From NCBI RefSeq assembly GCF_012275535.1, contig NZ_JAAVTK010000018.1, forward strand, positions 1 through 64,000: a stretch of DNA of 64,000 nucleotides. Reading direction: 5' to 3'. Within the stretch, counting starts at the first letter, position 1, and every line of letters starts with the position of its first letter. This DNA is from Hymenobacter artigasi. Its GTDB lineage: Bacteria; Bacteroidota; Bacteroidia; Cytophagales; Hymenobacteraceae. The notes under the pieces were generated by a model, which was not told the origin of the DNA, did no database searches, and saw only the letters and a list, made by a program, of their open reading frames with translations. A program made the position numbers and the translations under genes. Below are positions 36,101 through 43,355 of the stretch, one piece after another.

Positions 36101-37126
36101 CCGCACCCGCTGCGGCACCCGGAAATACCGCCACAAAGCCACGCCGCCCACGGCTAACAGCAAAGCCAGCAGGGAATCGAGCAGTAAGTCGCCCAGCGAG
36201 GGCGCCCACCACGCGGCCGCATACACCCGGGGGTCAAATAAGGGCAGTTCGATAAAAGAATACGGCAGCCCCAAGTACAGCAGTAGCGCCCGCAGCGCCA
36301 CCAAAGGCACGACCAATGCAGCCACAGCGGCCAGCGGCCGCCCGGCCTGCCACCAGCGCCATGCCAGCAGCAGCCACCCCATGGCATATAGCAGGCTGCC
36401 CAACGCCAGCAACGCCAGCGGCACGTACTGCCCGGTGAGCGGATTGGGCTGCAAACGCTTGATAGAAAACAGGTAATGGCCGTCGGGTGTCTCAAACCGG
36501 GCCGGGCCGTGGACCGTGCTGTCCGCCACCACCTTCAGTTCCAACCCGCGAAACAGCGCCTGCTCGCCGCCCTCCCGCAGGTAGCGGTTGCTGATGTCGT
36601 AGTGCCGTTCCAGAGGCAGGTAAACGAGAATCAGGTGCCGCCCCGCCAGTCGACGCAACTGCAGGAACTGGCCCATCGACGTTTCCACAAGGCGCTCGGC
36701 AGTTGTGCGGGCTGCATCCTCCTGCGGCCGCAACGTCGCATCGGACCAGTAGCGCAGGGCACCATTTTCCAATACGCAGGTAGGGTACGTAGTCTGGGCA
36801 ATAAGCTTTTGGAAGCTATAGTTACCGCGCGACAACTCGGCCGCCACCGTATCGGCTTCGCGGCGGGCCGTGGTTTCGGCATTCCGCACCAGCTGTTGCA
36901 GGCGCGCCACATCGGTACGCTGCACCATGCCCGGGGCTTGCGCGTAGCGGCTGGCCAGGTAACCACCTACAAAGCACAAAACCGCTCCCAGCAGTAGCAG
37001 CCAGGGTAGCCGCCGCTGTGAGTAAGCTGGTTTCAGGAATGAGCCGGGAGAAGAAAGCGGGTGCAAAAAAGGAGCTGTGAAGTCGTTAATCCGGCGCAGT
37101 AAAGGCAGCCCACCCAAAGTAAGCAC
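33161..37126 (-). CDS. very large NtrY-like sensor histidine kinase
   Basis: A 1321-residue membrane sensor kinase starting at GTG 37126, the first start after an in-frame stop. It has a helix near 40-60, an extracytoplasmic domain to about 230, a multi-helix block (about 235-500), a second sensor part with more membrane segments to about 1015, a HAMP-like linker, and the dimerisation helix with the phospho-accepting His in VAHEIKNPLTPMKLS (about residue 1106). The HATPase_c domain shows NNLLINARQAV, RDNGAGIP and GSGIGLAVARRGIE. The PLTPMKLS context is typical of NtrY kinases. No response regulator lies nearby, so its partner is encoded elsewhere. Confidence 0.92.
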   Translation of the reverse strand: MLTLGGLPLLRRINDFTAPFLHPLSSPGSFLKPAYSQRRLPWLLLLGAVLCFVGGYLASRYAQAPGMVQRTDVARLQQLVRNAETTARREADTVAAELSRGNYSFQKLIAQTTYPTCVLENGALRYWSDATLRPQEDAARTTAERLVETSMGQFLQLRRLAGRHLILVYLPLERHYDISNRYLREGGEQALFRGLELKVVADSTVHGPARFETPDGHYLFSIKRLQPNPLTGQYVPLALLALGSLLYAMGWLLLAWRWWQAGRPLAAVAALVVPLVALRALLLYLGLPYSFIELPLFDPRVYAAAWWAPSLGDLLLDSLLALLLAVGGVALWRYFRVPQRVRAPRALSRQVMAAVAVGAAFCGWLGLLFSYYNTVFGGSQLSLDVSRSVQVTGFWAVLALAVLLHTAAWLAGLFGLTQLAGALLQHVPRRLLLLAPALATLPVLGAGLVLGEPWVLLVGVLLLFAALVRAINLRAAPTTSNYQSSVLLVLLLALTAATGALALYSRFEKQVLVDKQRLAGNLLVDNDFQGEFLLSEKMHKIAHDPFVRRALTAAFGRPEVVRERIARQYLSDYFDKYESNITLYDAAGDPLGAPTGTPSLREARATTERLAKPTGQAGVFLVQSDNPFGSRRYVAHITVPGQRVNGIGLPLGAVRVELTLKKLTSYSVLPELLVDQKFFEPGLATELSYAGYNHGRLVYSEGDFDYANRLPTALLTEPRLYTTGLTRKGFHQFAVRGSLDRTVVVTTATYSLGDWLANFSFQFLLSTFFWLLLGGVALLVRGRALPRLNFSTRIQLLLNVGIVVPLLVVSVATASQLIDSYKRDLARTYERRGQLALESLRRQRHLLSDSTARPTLAVLAKNVAALTETDLNLYDAHGELLASSQPLIFDAGLLGPLVNPQAMVALGERNRPRVLLTERAGSLSFNSLYLPVRAGAGEAVVTDLAGHALGHGSADGPAKKGPVYAVHSVFDDDDGSSFDETALPTGPILGYVGIPFFDSEKALNTKLTELFTTILNIFTLMFLLFLGLAFVAARQLTAPLKLITEKLTKTTLTGENELLDYRSSDDEIGLLVREYNTMLTKLEASKRELAAQEKEAAWREMARQVAHEIKNPLTPMKLSLQFLQKAIAERRPNAEELIGRISQTLITQIDVLSDIATSFSTFTNLPTMRPERLDIAAVLRRCAGLHQPDTDDGALALHLPPDAETGRYVVFADENLLVRTFNNLLINARQAVPEGRAPYIDVSLEAAGAGSVRVAIRDNGAGIPEEVREKIFVPNFTTKASGSGIGLAVARRGIESAGGKIWFETKVGEGTDFFIELPLAG

Positions 37127-37234
37127 GTTACCGGGTCATGAGGCCTTACTTTTCGAAGCAGTGCCAGCATTCGAATGAGATGCCTCCCGTAAAGGAGCAT
37201 TCATTCAAGTGAACCGCAAAATCCAAGCCTAATA

Positions 37235-37262
37235 AAAAAGGCTGCCCATGGGCAGCCTTTTT
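37235..37262 (-). terminator. palindromic terminator closing the respiratory assembly genes
   Basis: AAAAAGGCTGCCC and GGGCAGCCTTTTT flank AT, a perfect palindrome that can stop transcripts in either direction. It lies 23 bp after the DUF983 stop on the minus strand. Confidence 0.9.
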
Positions 37263-37284
37263 ACAATCTTCAAAACACTTGTTT

Positions 37285-37683
37285 CTAGCGGCTTAGATAG
37301 CGAGGGTCGAAGCTAGCCCCACCAACCCCGTAGAGCATCACGGCCCGCGCATAGCGGAATAGTAGCGGCGTTACGGCCAATACGGCTACGGCCACCGTGG
37401 TCACATACACCCACAAGGGCGGGTCGTTGGCGAGATAATAGAGCAAAAACCCAATTCCCAGCAGCACTGCCGTCGAGAAACCCGAACTGATGTACATCGC
37501 TCCGTAGTAAAATCCTGGCTCCGGCTCATAAGTCTGATGACAGACCGGACAGGCTTCGGGCATCTCCATAAAACTGGTGCTGAACGCCGCATGCGTAAAG
37601 AGCTTACCCGTATGGCAACGCGGACAGCGCAGTTCCAGCAGCGCCCGGACTGTAGATGCAACAGCCTTAGTGGGCTGCTGCAC
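37285..37683 (-). CDS. DUF983 domain-containing membrane protein
   Basis: A 132-residue protein with an N-terminal zinc-ribbon-like pair, CPRCHTGKLF and CPVCHQTYEPE, and two membrane helices (FSTAVLLGIGFLLYYLA and VYVTTVAVAVLAVTPLLF). This fits DUF983, which is commonly encoded beside cytochrome oxidase genes. GTG at 37683 is the start and overlaps the TAG stop of the preceding gene by one base, so translation is coupled. The function is not known. The cysteine pairs could bind a metal in oxidase assembly, which is an inference from the neighbourhood. Confidence 0.9.
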   Translation of the reverse strand: MQQPTKAVASTVRALLELRCPRCHTGKLFTHAAFSTSFMEMPEACPVCHQTYEPEPGFYYGAMYISSGFSTAVLLGIGFLLYYLANDPPLWVYVTTVAVAVLAVTPLLFRYARAVMLYGVGGASFDPRYLSR

Positions 37684-37937
37684 TATGCTTTGGCCGCCTT
37701 GGGGTGCGTGCGACGATACCAGAAATAACCTACCGCTCCCATCAAAATATAGGGAACCGTCATTATGTACAGGATGCCCTTGTTGAGACCGGCCACATCG
37801 TAATCATCACGCTCCTGCCGGGCCGCTTCTACTTGCGACTTACACATCGAGCATTGCGCCTGGGCAGCCAGCGGCGCCAAGCTTAGCATCACACCCAGGA
37901 ACAGGGTAAAAGCAGCGGCAAAAAAGGTCTTTTTCAT
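37683..37937 (-). CDS. small membrane protein with a CxxC motif
   Basis: An 84-residue protein: signal peptide or anchor (KKTFFAAAFTLFLGVMLSLAPLAAQAQ), then CSMCKSQVEAARQ, and a second helix (ILYIMTVPYILMGAVGYFWY) with a basic tail. It is too short for a catalytic domain. The periplasmic CxxC next to heme and copper oxidase genes suggests metal handling or thiol chemistry, but I know no characterised relative. It starts 39 bp after the DUF420 gene and overlaps the DUF983 gene by one base, so it is surely part of the operon. Confidence 0.82.
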   Translation of the reverse strand: MKKTFFAAAFTLFLGVMLSLAPLAAQAQCSMCKSQVEAARQERDDYDVAGLNKGILYIMTVPYILMGAVGYFWYRRTHPKAAKA

Positions 37938-37976
37938 AATAAATCAACACGGAGATTAAAGCAAAGTTTCTTATTA

Positions 37977-38552
37977 TCAGACATAATACGGCGAAATCAT
38001 GAAATACACGATAACGCCCGTGACTGATACGTACAGCCAGACCGGAAAGGTCCAGCGCGCAATGGCTTTGTGCTTGGTGTACTGTCCCGTGAGCGCGAAA
38101 TAGAGCGTAAACAGCACGAGTCCTACCGTCACCACCGCGAGGCTGATATGGGTAAGCAGCAAGACGAAATAAATCAGCCGGGCAGCCCCTACCCCACCAA
38201 AGTGCGTGCTTTCTACCTGCGAATGATACGCCACGTACGACAGCAGAAACAGCCCCCCCAGGGCGAAGGCCGTGCCCATGGCAGCCCGGTGGGCCAGCAC
38301 ATTCTTCCGGCGGATAAAGTAATACCCAATCAGTAGGGCCACGGCCGTCAGTGAGTTCAGGCCGGCATTCACGGCTGGCAGCATGCGCAGGTACGCATCA
38401 GCCCCATCAATCTTGAAAATGCCCTTGAAATAGAACAGTATTGCTACCAGCAGCGGCACCACGATGCCTAGGCCACCAAGGATGATTTTATAGCGCGTAT
38501 AGTCCCCGGGGGCCATTACCGGGGGATGCAGTTGTTCAGTGGGGGTGTTCAT
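37977..38552 (-). CDS. DUF420 domain-containing membrane protein
   Basis: A 191-residue protein with five membrane helices, beginning IILGGLGIVVPLLVAILFYF, and His residues at helix ends (RRKNVLAHRAAMG, TKHKAIARWTFPVW). DUF420 genes are usual companions of CtaA, CtaB and oxidase subunits in Gram-positive and Bacteroidota lineages; the protein is sometimes called CtaM-like and linked to oxidase assembly. Its ATG overlaps the 3' end of the SCO-like gene by 17 nt. An assembly role is supported by context rather than by motif. Confidence 0.9.
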   Translation of the reverse strand: MNTPTEQLHPPVMAPGDYTRYKIILGGLGIVVPLLVAILFYFKGIFKIDGADAYLRMLPAVNAGLNSLTAVALLIGYYFIRRKNVLAHRAAMGTAFALGGLFLLSYVAYHSQVESTHFGGVGAARLIYFVLLLTHISLAVVTVGLVLFTLYFALTGQYTKHKAIARWTFPVWLYVSVTGVIVYFMISPYYV

Positions 38553-39210
38553 AATCGTAGAGCTGCACGGTTACTTCCGTGAGTAAGCGGTCTATTTCGC
38601 GTCCGTCGGTGCCATCGTAAATGCCACGCACCCGGCGCTGATTGTCAACCAACAACAGCCGGCCGGCGGGGATGTTGGCCGTGTACACGGCCCCCGGCAG
38701 TCGCTTGGGGTCGGCGGTGAGGCGAAACTCCTGCTGCGTGAGTTTTTTGAGGGTATCGGCCGCACCGGTCAGGAAAAACCATTTGCCGGCAATTGTTCCG
38801 TACCGTTCAGCCAAACTGTCTAAAAGAGCATCTTCGCGTTTGCCACCATCTAATATAATTGTCACCAAACGCACTTTGGGTTCCTTTCGAAACTTCTCCT
38901 GGACTCGCAACAGTGCACGGGCCGTCTTGATACTGGCCGCATCATCGCCGTAAAACTGAGCGATGTATAGACCACGTCCCAATTCTTGGCTACTCACCAA
39001 CCGGCTCGTTGAAGCCGATAGCTGAAACGGCGCGATTTGGTGGAAAACAGTATCGCGCTGCCACTCCCCGCCAACCTGCGTGGAATCCACACGGTCGGGC
39101 AGGTAAGTTGGCAGCGCGTAACGGTTGGAGCCGAAGCGGAACAGGAACAGGAAGGCCAGTACTGGCACCAATAGCAGCAGCCCCAGCAAAATGGTTTGGC
39201 GGGGCCGCAT
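38536..39210 (-). CDS. SCO1/SenC-like protein lacking copper-binding cysteines
   Basis: A 224-residue thioredoxin-fold protein anchored by one N-terminal helix (residues 7-25). The order of secondary elements follows SCO proteins of oxidase operons: APFQLSASTSRLVSS, then a strand LYIAQFYGDDAASIK, then VRLVTIILDG, GKWFFLTGAADTLKKL and LLLVDNQRRVRGIYDGT. Where SCO has CxxxC, this protein has FYGDDAA, and there is no Cys anywhere in it. It therefore cannot bind Cu by the standard ligands. It might be a structural chaperone or a diverged paralogue. It sits 3 bp after cox4 and overlaps the DUF420 gene. Confidence 0.8.
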   Translation of the reverse strand: MRPRQTILLGLLLLVPVLAFLFLFRFGSNRYALPTYLPDRVDSTQVGGEWQRDTVFHQIAPFQLSASTSRLVSSQELGRGLYIAQFYGDDAASIKTARALLRVQEKFRKEPKVRLVTIILDGGKREDALLDSLAERYGTIAGKWFFLTGAADTLKKLTQQEFRLTADPKRLPGAVYTANIPAGRLLLVDNQRRVRGIYDGTDGREIDRLLTEVTVQLYDYEHPH

Positions 39211-39213
39211 CTG

Positions 39214-39558
39214 CTATTTAAACATGCTTTGCAGTACTTCGCCCATGAACGAGCCTTCGGTAATCAGTGCCACCAACAGCCATATCAGCAAGGATACCGG
39301 CACCAGAATGGTCCAAATCAGTCCTTTGGTTTCATGCTTCAGGTGCATGAACTCAGCCACGATAAAGAAGGCTTTCATGATGGTGAGCACAATGAAAATG
39401 CTGTTGCGCAGCGTGCTCGGGTGCATCAGGAATACGAAAACGAATTCGACGGCCGTGATACCAACCAAGATGCCGAATACCCGCCAAATCCAGGCGGTGT
39501 TTGGCTTGGCGATTTCACCCGGGGCAAGGGTGTGTTCAGTAGTTGCGTGAGAAGCCAT
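39214..39558 (-). CDS. cytochrome c oxidase subunit IV family protein
   Basis: A 114-residue protein with three membrane helices, fitting the prokaryotic subunit IV family (CtaF/CyoD-like): WRVFGILVGITAVEFVFVFLM, IFIVLTIMKAFFIVAEFMHLKHE and TILVPVSLLIWLLVALITEG. The segment FFIVAEFMHLKHE is characteristic. The subunit stabilises the oxidase and carries no cofactor. The spacer before it is a repeated AT-rich element that ends 9 nt before the ATG. Next comes the SCO-like gene, only 3 bp downstream. Confidence 0.92.
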   Translation of the reverse strand: MASHATTEHTLAPGEIAKPNTAWIWRVFGILVGITAVEFVFVFLMHPSTLRNSIFIVLTIMKAFFIVAEFMHLKHETKGLIWTILVPVSLLIWLLVALITEGSFMGEVLQSMFK

Positions 39559-39565
39559 TTGTGGG

Positions 39566-39654
39566 AGAATTATAAACTACAAATTACGAATTATGAGTTA
39601 GGCAAATCGCCCCACTCACATTCATAATTTATAATTAAAAATTTATAATTAAAA
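39566..39654 (-). repeat. AT-rich intercistronic element, copy A
   Basis: On the minus strand this spacer reads AATTATAAATT near 39650 and AGTTTATAATT at its end (39568), ten of eleven bases being complementary. It holds a GC-richer centre (GAGTGGGGCGATTTG). Read in this direction it aligns along almost its whole length with the element at 56180-56264. It lies between a cox3 gene and cox4, with the cox4 ATG 9 nt after its end. Confidence 0.75.
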
Positions 39655-40428
39655 TTAAACGAGGTAGAAGAAGGTGAATACGAACACCCACACCAAGTCT
39701 ACAAAGTGCCAGTAGAGGCCGATTTTCTCAATCATCTCGTAGTGCCCGCGCTTTTCGAAGGTACCGTTGGTGGTAGCGATAAAGCACCACACCAGCAGGC
39801 AGACACCCGAGAATACGTGCGTACCGTGGAAACCGGTGATGAAGAAGAACAAGTCGGCGAACAGCACGGGTCCGTACTGGTTCATGGCCAGATTAGCTCC
39901 GTGGAACACGGTACCGTCGGCCATTACCGTGCCTTCGGTGTGGCCGTGGATGAAGTGACCCCACTCCCAGGCCTGACTAGCCAAAAAGGTAGAGCCAAAC
40001 AGGATGGTCCAGAGCAGCCACTTTTGCACATCGGCTTTATCCATGCGGTGGCCGGCTTCTACGGCCAGTACCATCGTCACGGAGCTCAGAATCAGAATCA
40101 TGGTCATCAGGGCCACGAAACCGAGCGGAACGTTGGCCTCGCCCATGCCGGGGAAGGCATTGAATACGTGGTCAGGGATGGGCCACCAGCGCGTGCTGAA
40201 CACGAAATCTTTGGCTTCGCCCGTAAAAACCTCGTGCTTATGGCGAATCATGCCATAGGTGGTGAGGAAGGCGGCAAAGGTAAATGCGTCAGAAAGCAGG
40301 AAGAACCACATCATCAGCTTGCCGTAGCTCGCTTTGAAGGGTTCGTTGCCGCCATCCCAGTTGCCGGTGCGCGGGGCGTCGTGAGTAGCGGAAGCCGCAG
40401 GATGCGGCAAAGTGGTCGGTTGGGCCAT
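39655..40428 (-). CDS. cytochrome c oxidase subunit III
   Basis: A 257-residue heme-copper oxidase subunit III with about six membrane segments. Typical features are YGKLMMWFFLLSDAFTFAAFL, LASQAWEWGHFIHGHTEGT, FFFITGFHGTHVFSGVCLL and the final GLYWHFVDLVWVFVFTFFYLV. The conserved Glu and His of the lipid-binding cleft are within SQAWEW and FHGTHV. The insert between helices 1 and 2 (about 65-95) is longer than in the short paralogue directly upstream. It ends against the AT-rich spacer element. Two subunit III genes in tandem are usual in act-cox clusters of this phylum. Confidence 0.95.
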   Translation of the reverse strand: MAQPTTLPHPAASATHDAPRTGNWDGGNEPFKASYGKLMMWFFLLSDAFTFAAFLTTYGMIRHKHEVFTGEAKDFVFSTRWWPIPDHVFNAFPGMGEANVPLGFVALMTMILILSSVTMVLAVEAGHRMDKADVQKWLLWTILFGSTFLASQAWEWGHFIHGHTEGTVMADGTVFHGANLAMNQYGPVLFADLFFFITGFHGTHVFSGVCLLVWCFIATTNGTFEKRGHYEMIEKIGLYWHFVDLVWVFVFTFFYLV

Positions 40429-40449
40429 AGCAGACAGCGTAACGTCGTT

Positions 40450-41037
40450 TTAGTGGTTCAAAAGTAAGAACAAATACAGGTACAGCCAAAGCCCGCCCAG
40501 GAAGTGCCAGTATAAGGTAGCATTGCCGATGGAGAGCAAGGCGCGCGAATGCACCTGATAATTAAGCGTCCGCCTGAGTACTACGGCCAGAAAAATAAGC
40601 CCCGTAACCAGGTGAAAAGCGTGCACACCCATCAAAACGTATACGAACGAACCGGAAGGATTGGCATCGGCTCCGCCAAAGTATGTGTTGCCGGCCACTA
40701 GGTCGCCGAAACTATGGTACTGTCCCACCAGGAAAGCCAGCCCAAGTACCAGCGTGACAATCATACCGATTTTCACCCGGTTGATTTCGTCCTTACGTGC
40801 TGAGAAGTAGGCCCATTGCATGCTCGCACTGCTCAGCGCAATCAGAATGGAGTTGATGAGAAGTGAAGCCGGCAGGTCAAACTCGCGCCAGTTGCCTTCA
40901 TCGCGGCGCACGATGTAGCCGCTGGTGAAAGCCGCGAACATCATCACAATGCTGAAAATAAGCAGAATAAGCAGCACGCGCTTGGGGTGCCAGCCTAGTC
41001 CAACTTCCTTTTCGGATAACGTTTCAGAAGGATTCAT
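40450..41037 (-). CDS. cytochrome c oxidase subunit III, short paralogue
   Basis: A 195-residue subunit III-family protein with five membrane helices: VLLILLIFSIVMMFAAFTSGYIV, SLLINSILIALSSASMQWAY, a third near VTLVLGLAFLVGQYHSF, then VYVLMGVHAFHLVTGLIFL, and the end NATLYWHFLGGLWLYLYLFLLL. The ALSSASMQWA and YWHFLGGLW motifs are diagnostic. It lies 21 bp upstream of the longer subunit III gene and follows the heme O synthase gene by 94 bp. The two together may replace the single seven-helix subunit of mitochondrial-type oxidases. Confidence 0.94.
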   Translation of the reverse strand: MNPSETLSEKEVGLGWHPKRVLLILLIFSIVMMFAAFTSGYIVRRDEGNWREFDLPASLLINSILIALSSASMQWAYFSARKDEINRVKIGMIVTLVLGLAFLVGQYHSFGDLVAGNTYFGGADANPSGSFVYVLMGVHAFHLVTGLIFLAVVLRRTLNYQVHSRALLSIGNATLYWHFLGGLWLYLYLFLLLNH

Positions 41038-41131
41038 AATCTAGATATTAGGGGAATTGGTTGACGTTTTTTTAGTTGCTGGCAGCCCATTTTTTATTCC
41101 AGGCAGGCAACTAGCTATTAACAACCAACAG

Positions 41132-41983
41132 CTATATTTTGTCCAGTACCAAAGCAATTTGTACGATAGGCAGGTACAAAAAAGAAGCAAACATGATGCG
41201 CAGTGCCGCCTTGCGCGACTGCGTACGCATCAACTGCACCGTGAGCAACAGAAACAGCACGCCCGCCACTACCGCTACCAACGCCGAGATACGACCGGAA
41301 ATATTGAATTCCAGTGGCAACAGGCTAAGCGGAATCAGCAGCAGCGTGTAGGTCATTATCTGAAACGCCGTGCGCAAGTCGCGGTTGCCGGGCGAGGGCA
41401 GCATTTTGAAGCCGGCCCGCTTATAATCGTCGTCGGCCACCCAGGCAATGGCCCAGAAGTGCGGAAACTGCCACATGAACTGAATCCCGAACAGCACCCA
41501 GGCCTCTACCCCAATGTAGCCAGTGGCGGCCACCCAGCCGATAAGCGGCGGCAAACCACCCGGCACGGCGCCTACGGCAACACAGATAGGCGATATCGTT
41601 TTAAGCGGCGTGTAGATGAATCCGTACAGGATAAGCGACAGAAGCGACAGCCCTGCGGTGAGCGGGTTGAACAGATACCACAGCAGCCCCAGCCCGGCTA
41701 CCCCCAGCAACACGCAGAAGACCCAGGCTTCGTTCGGCGATAAAATGCCCATTGGAAGCGGGCGCTTGGCCGTGCGGGTCATTAGCTTATCCAGTTCCCG
41801 CTCGTGAACCTGGTTGATAATGTTGGCCGAGCCAGTTACGAGCAGGCCACCCAGCATCACCAGCAAGGCCCGGCTCCAACTGAAATCGTGTGCTCCCAGC
41901 ATATACCCGATGGCGCTGGAAAACGCTACTGTGAGCGAAAGCCGGAATTTGAGCAGCTGAAAATAGGCGCGGGCCTTAACCAT
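41132..41983 (-). CDS. ctaB: protoheme IX farnesyltransferase (heme O synthase)
   Basis: A 283-residue UbiA-family prenyltransferase that adds a farnesyl group to heme B to make heme O, the precursor of heme A for the oxidase. ATG at 41983 is chosen over a TTG one codon earlier. The prenyl-diphosphate site is NQVHERELDKLMTRTAKRPLP near residue 60, and the second Asp-rich loop is WVADDDYKRAGFKMLP. About eight membrane helices are visible. The heme A synthase gene lies 66 bp upstream, so consecutive pathway steps are encoded in order. Confidence 0.95.
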   Translation of the reverse strand: MVKARAYFQLLKFRLSLTVAFSSAIGYMLGAHDFSWSRALLVMLGGLLVTGSANIINQVHERELDKLMTRTAKRPLPMGILSPNEAWVFCVLLGVAGLGLLWYLFNPLTAGLSLLSLILYGFIYTPLKTISPICVAVGAVPGGLPPLIGWVAATGYIGVEAWVLFGIQFMWQFPHFWAIAWVADDDYKRAGFKMLPSPGNRDLRTAFQIMTYTLLLIPLSLLPLEFNISGRISALVAVVAGVLFLLLTVQLMRTQSRKAALRIMFASFLYLPIVQIALVLDKI

Positions 41984-42049
41984 CAATTGTACTTATAATT
42001 TCGTTGTGAGGTCCAGCTTGTCGAAGATGCACCCAACGGGGCCGCAAAG

Positions 42050-43192
42050 TTACGCAACAACCCGCCGGGGTGCATCCGTGGGTGCAATAGTTTCCGTGCT
42101 TTTGCGCGACCGGGCCACGGCCAGCAACGTCAGAAACTGTACGCCAAACAATACAGTAGCCAGCGTGAGATGCACTGGCTGCACCACGGCCGGCAGTGCA
42201 AACGACGCCAGCACGATTCCGGCCAGAATTTCCAAGCCAATCAGGCTGAGCGTGGCCGTAACCAGATTGCGCAGACGTTTTTGGGCAAGCTGCCAAATCT
42301 CGTAGCCCACGTAAACGTTCAGCAGCAAAACCGCAGCCGACACCGTACGATGCAGGCTGAACACGCTACCCAGCTTGCTCACCCAGTTTTCGCGCCCAAC
42401 GTAGTCCACTGCGGCCGATACAATGTCTACTTGTTCGCGCACCTGCGTCCCCAGCACAATCTGCCAGAACGTGAGCAGCAGCGCGGCCCAGAGCCACATT
42501 TGCAAAGCGGCCGCTGGACGCTTTATCCCGGCACTCGCATCAATCAGGTCCGCTTCCGGCAATCGCGATGCAACATCGCCTTGCCCCCACCGCGCCCGGT
42601 CAACAGCGTACAGTAGTAGCGCTACTATCACCAGCGCCAGCGCCATGTGCACTGTCACCATCACGGGCAGCAAATTGGTGGAAACCACCAATGAACCCAA
42701 GTAGCCTTGCACCCCCGTCAGAATAAACGAAGCGAATGCCAGCCAGAAAATAGTGCGGTCGCGCCGCCAGTAAGGCAGGGCAAACGCAACTGTGAGGAAA
42801 ACAAATACTCCAATCAGCGCGCCCAGCAATCGATTTACGTACTCAATCCAGGTTTTCACCGGGTTGAAATCTGTTTCAATGTATTGCGTGGGATGGGCAA
42901 ATATGCTGCCCGCAACCTGGGCAAAGCCCATTCGCTGTAGCGTTCGGGCCAGCTTCTGGTTTTTGGCCACCCGTTGCGCCGTGTATATCTCTTTGTAATT
43001 GGCCGGTAGCTGGCTGGCTTCGGTTGGAGGCACCCATTGGCCAAAGCATTTAGGCCAATCGGGGCATCCCATGCCACTACCGGTACTGCGAACTACTCCA
43101 CCCACCAGAATCAACAGGTAAACGCTCACAACGGTGAGAATACCCACAAAACGGAAACGCCGTACGGCAGGGCTCAAATGAAATTTCTCCAT
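42050..43192 (-). CDS. ctaA: heme A synthase (COX15/CtaA family)
   Basis: A 380-residue polytopic protein that oxidises the C8 methyl of heme O to a formyl group, giving heme A. ATG at 43192 (MEKFHLSPAVRRFR) is preferred to an in-frame start 15 codons upstream because it begins right at the first helix. GGVVRSTGSGMGCPDWPKCFGQWVP, a hallmark with the first Cys pair, occurs near residue 30, cited here only as a region. Further signs are His residues in LLGALIGVFVF, TVHMALALVIVALL, SLHRTVSAAVLLL and PVHLTLATVLFG. It opens the assembly part of the cluster, just after the coxA terminator. Confidence 0.94.
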   Translation of the reverse strand: MEKFHLSPAVRRFRFVGILTVVSVYLLILVGGVVRSTGSGMGCPDWPKCFGQWVPPTEASQLPANYKEIYTAQRVAKNQKLARTLQRMGFAQVAGSIFAHPTQYIETDFNPVKTWIEYVNRLLGALIGVFVFLTVAFALPYWRRDRTIFWLAFASFILTGVQGYLGSLVVSTNLLPVMVTVHMALALVIVALLLYAVDRARWGQGDVASRLPEADLIDASAGIKRPAAALQMWLWAALLLTFWQIVLGTQVREQVDIVSAAVDYVGRENWVSKLGSVFSLHRTVSAAVLLLNVYVGYEIWQLAQKRLRNLVTATLSLIGLEILAGIVLASFALPAVVQPVHLTLATVLFGVQFLTLLAVARSRKSTETIAPTDAPRRVVA

Positions 43193-43281
43193 AGTGAAAA
43201 GGCGAGACTGCCATAGCCCTGCGCAACCGCGGGACACAGGTAAAACAGACTATTGAAGGGATTGATTAAATCCCATGAACC

Positions 43282-43310
43282 AAAAACGGGCCGCCGGTTA
43301 GGCGGCCCGC
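43282..43310 (-). terminator. terminator after coxA
   Basis: On the minus strand CGGGCCGCC and GGCGGCCCG pair around TAACC, followed by TTTTTGG. It separates act-cox from the heme A and assembly genes. Confidence 0.88.
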
Positions 43311-43355
43311 TTCGGGACTTTACCAAGTAGCTTGGTTTAATCAGGCTTTTGCTAA

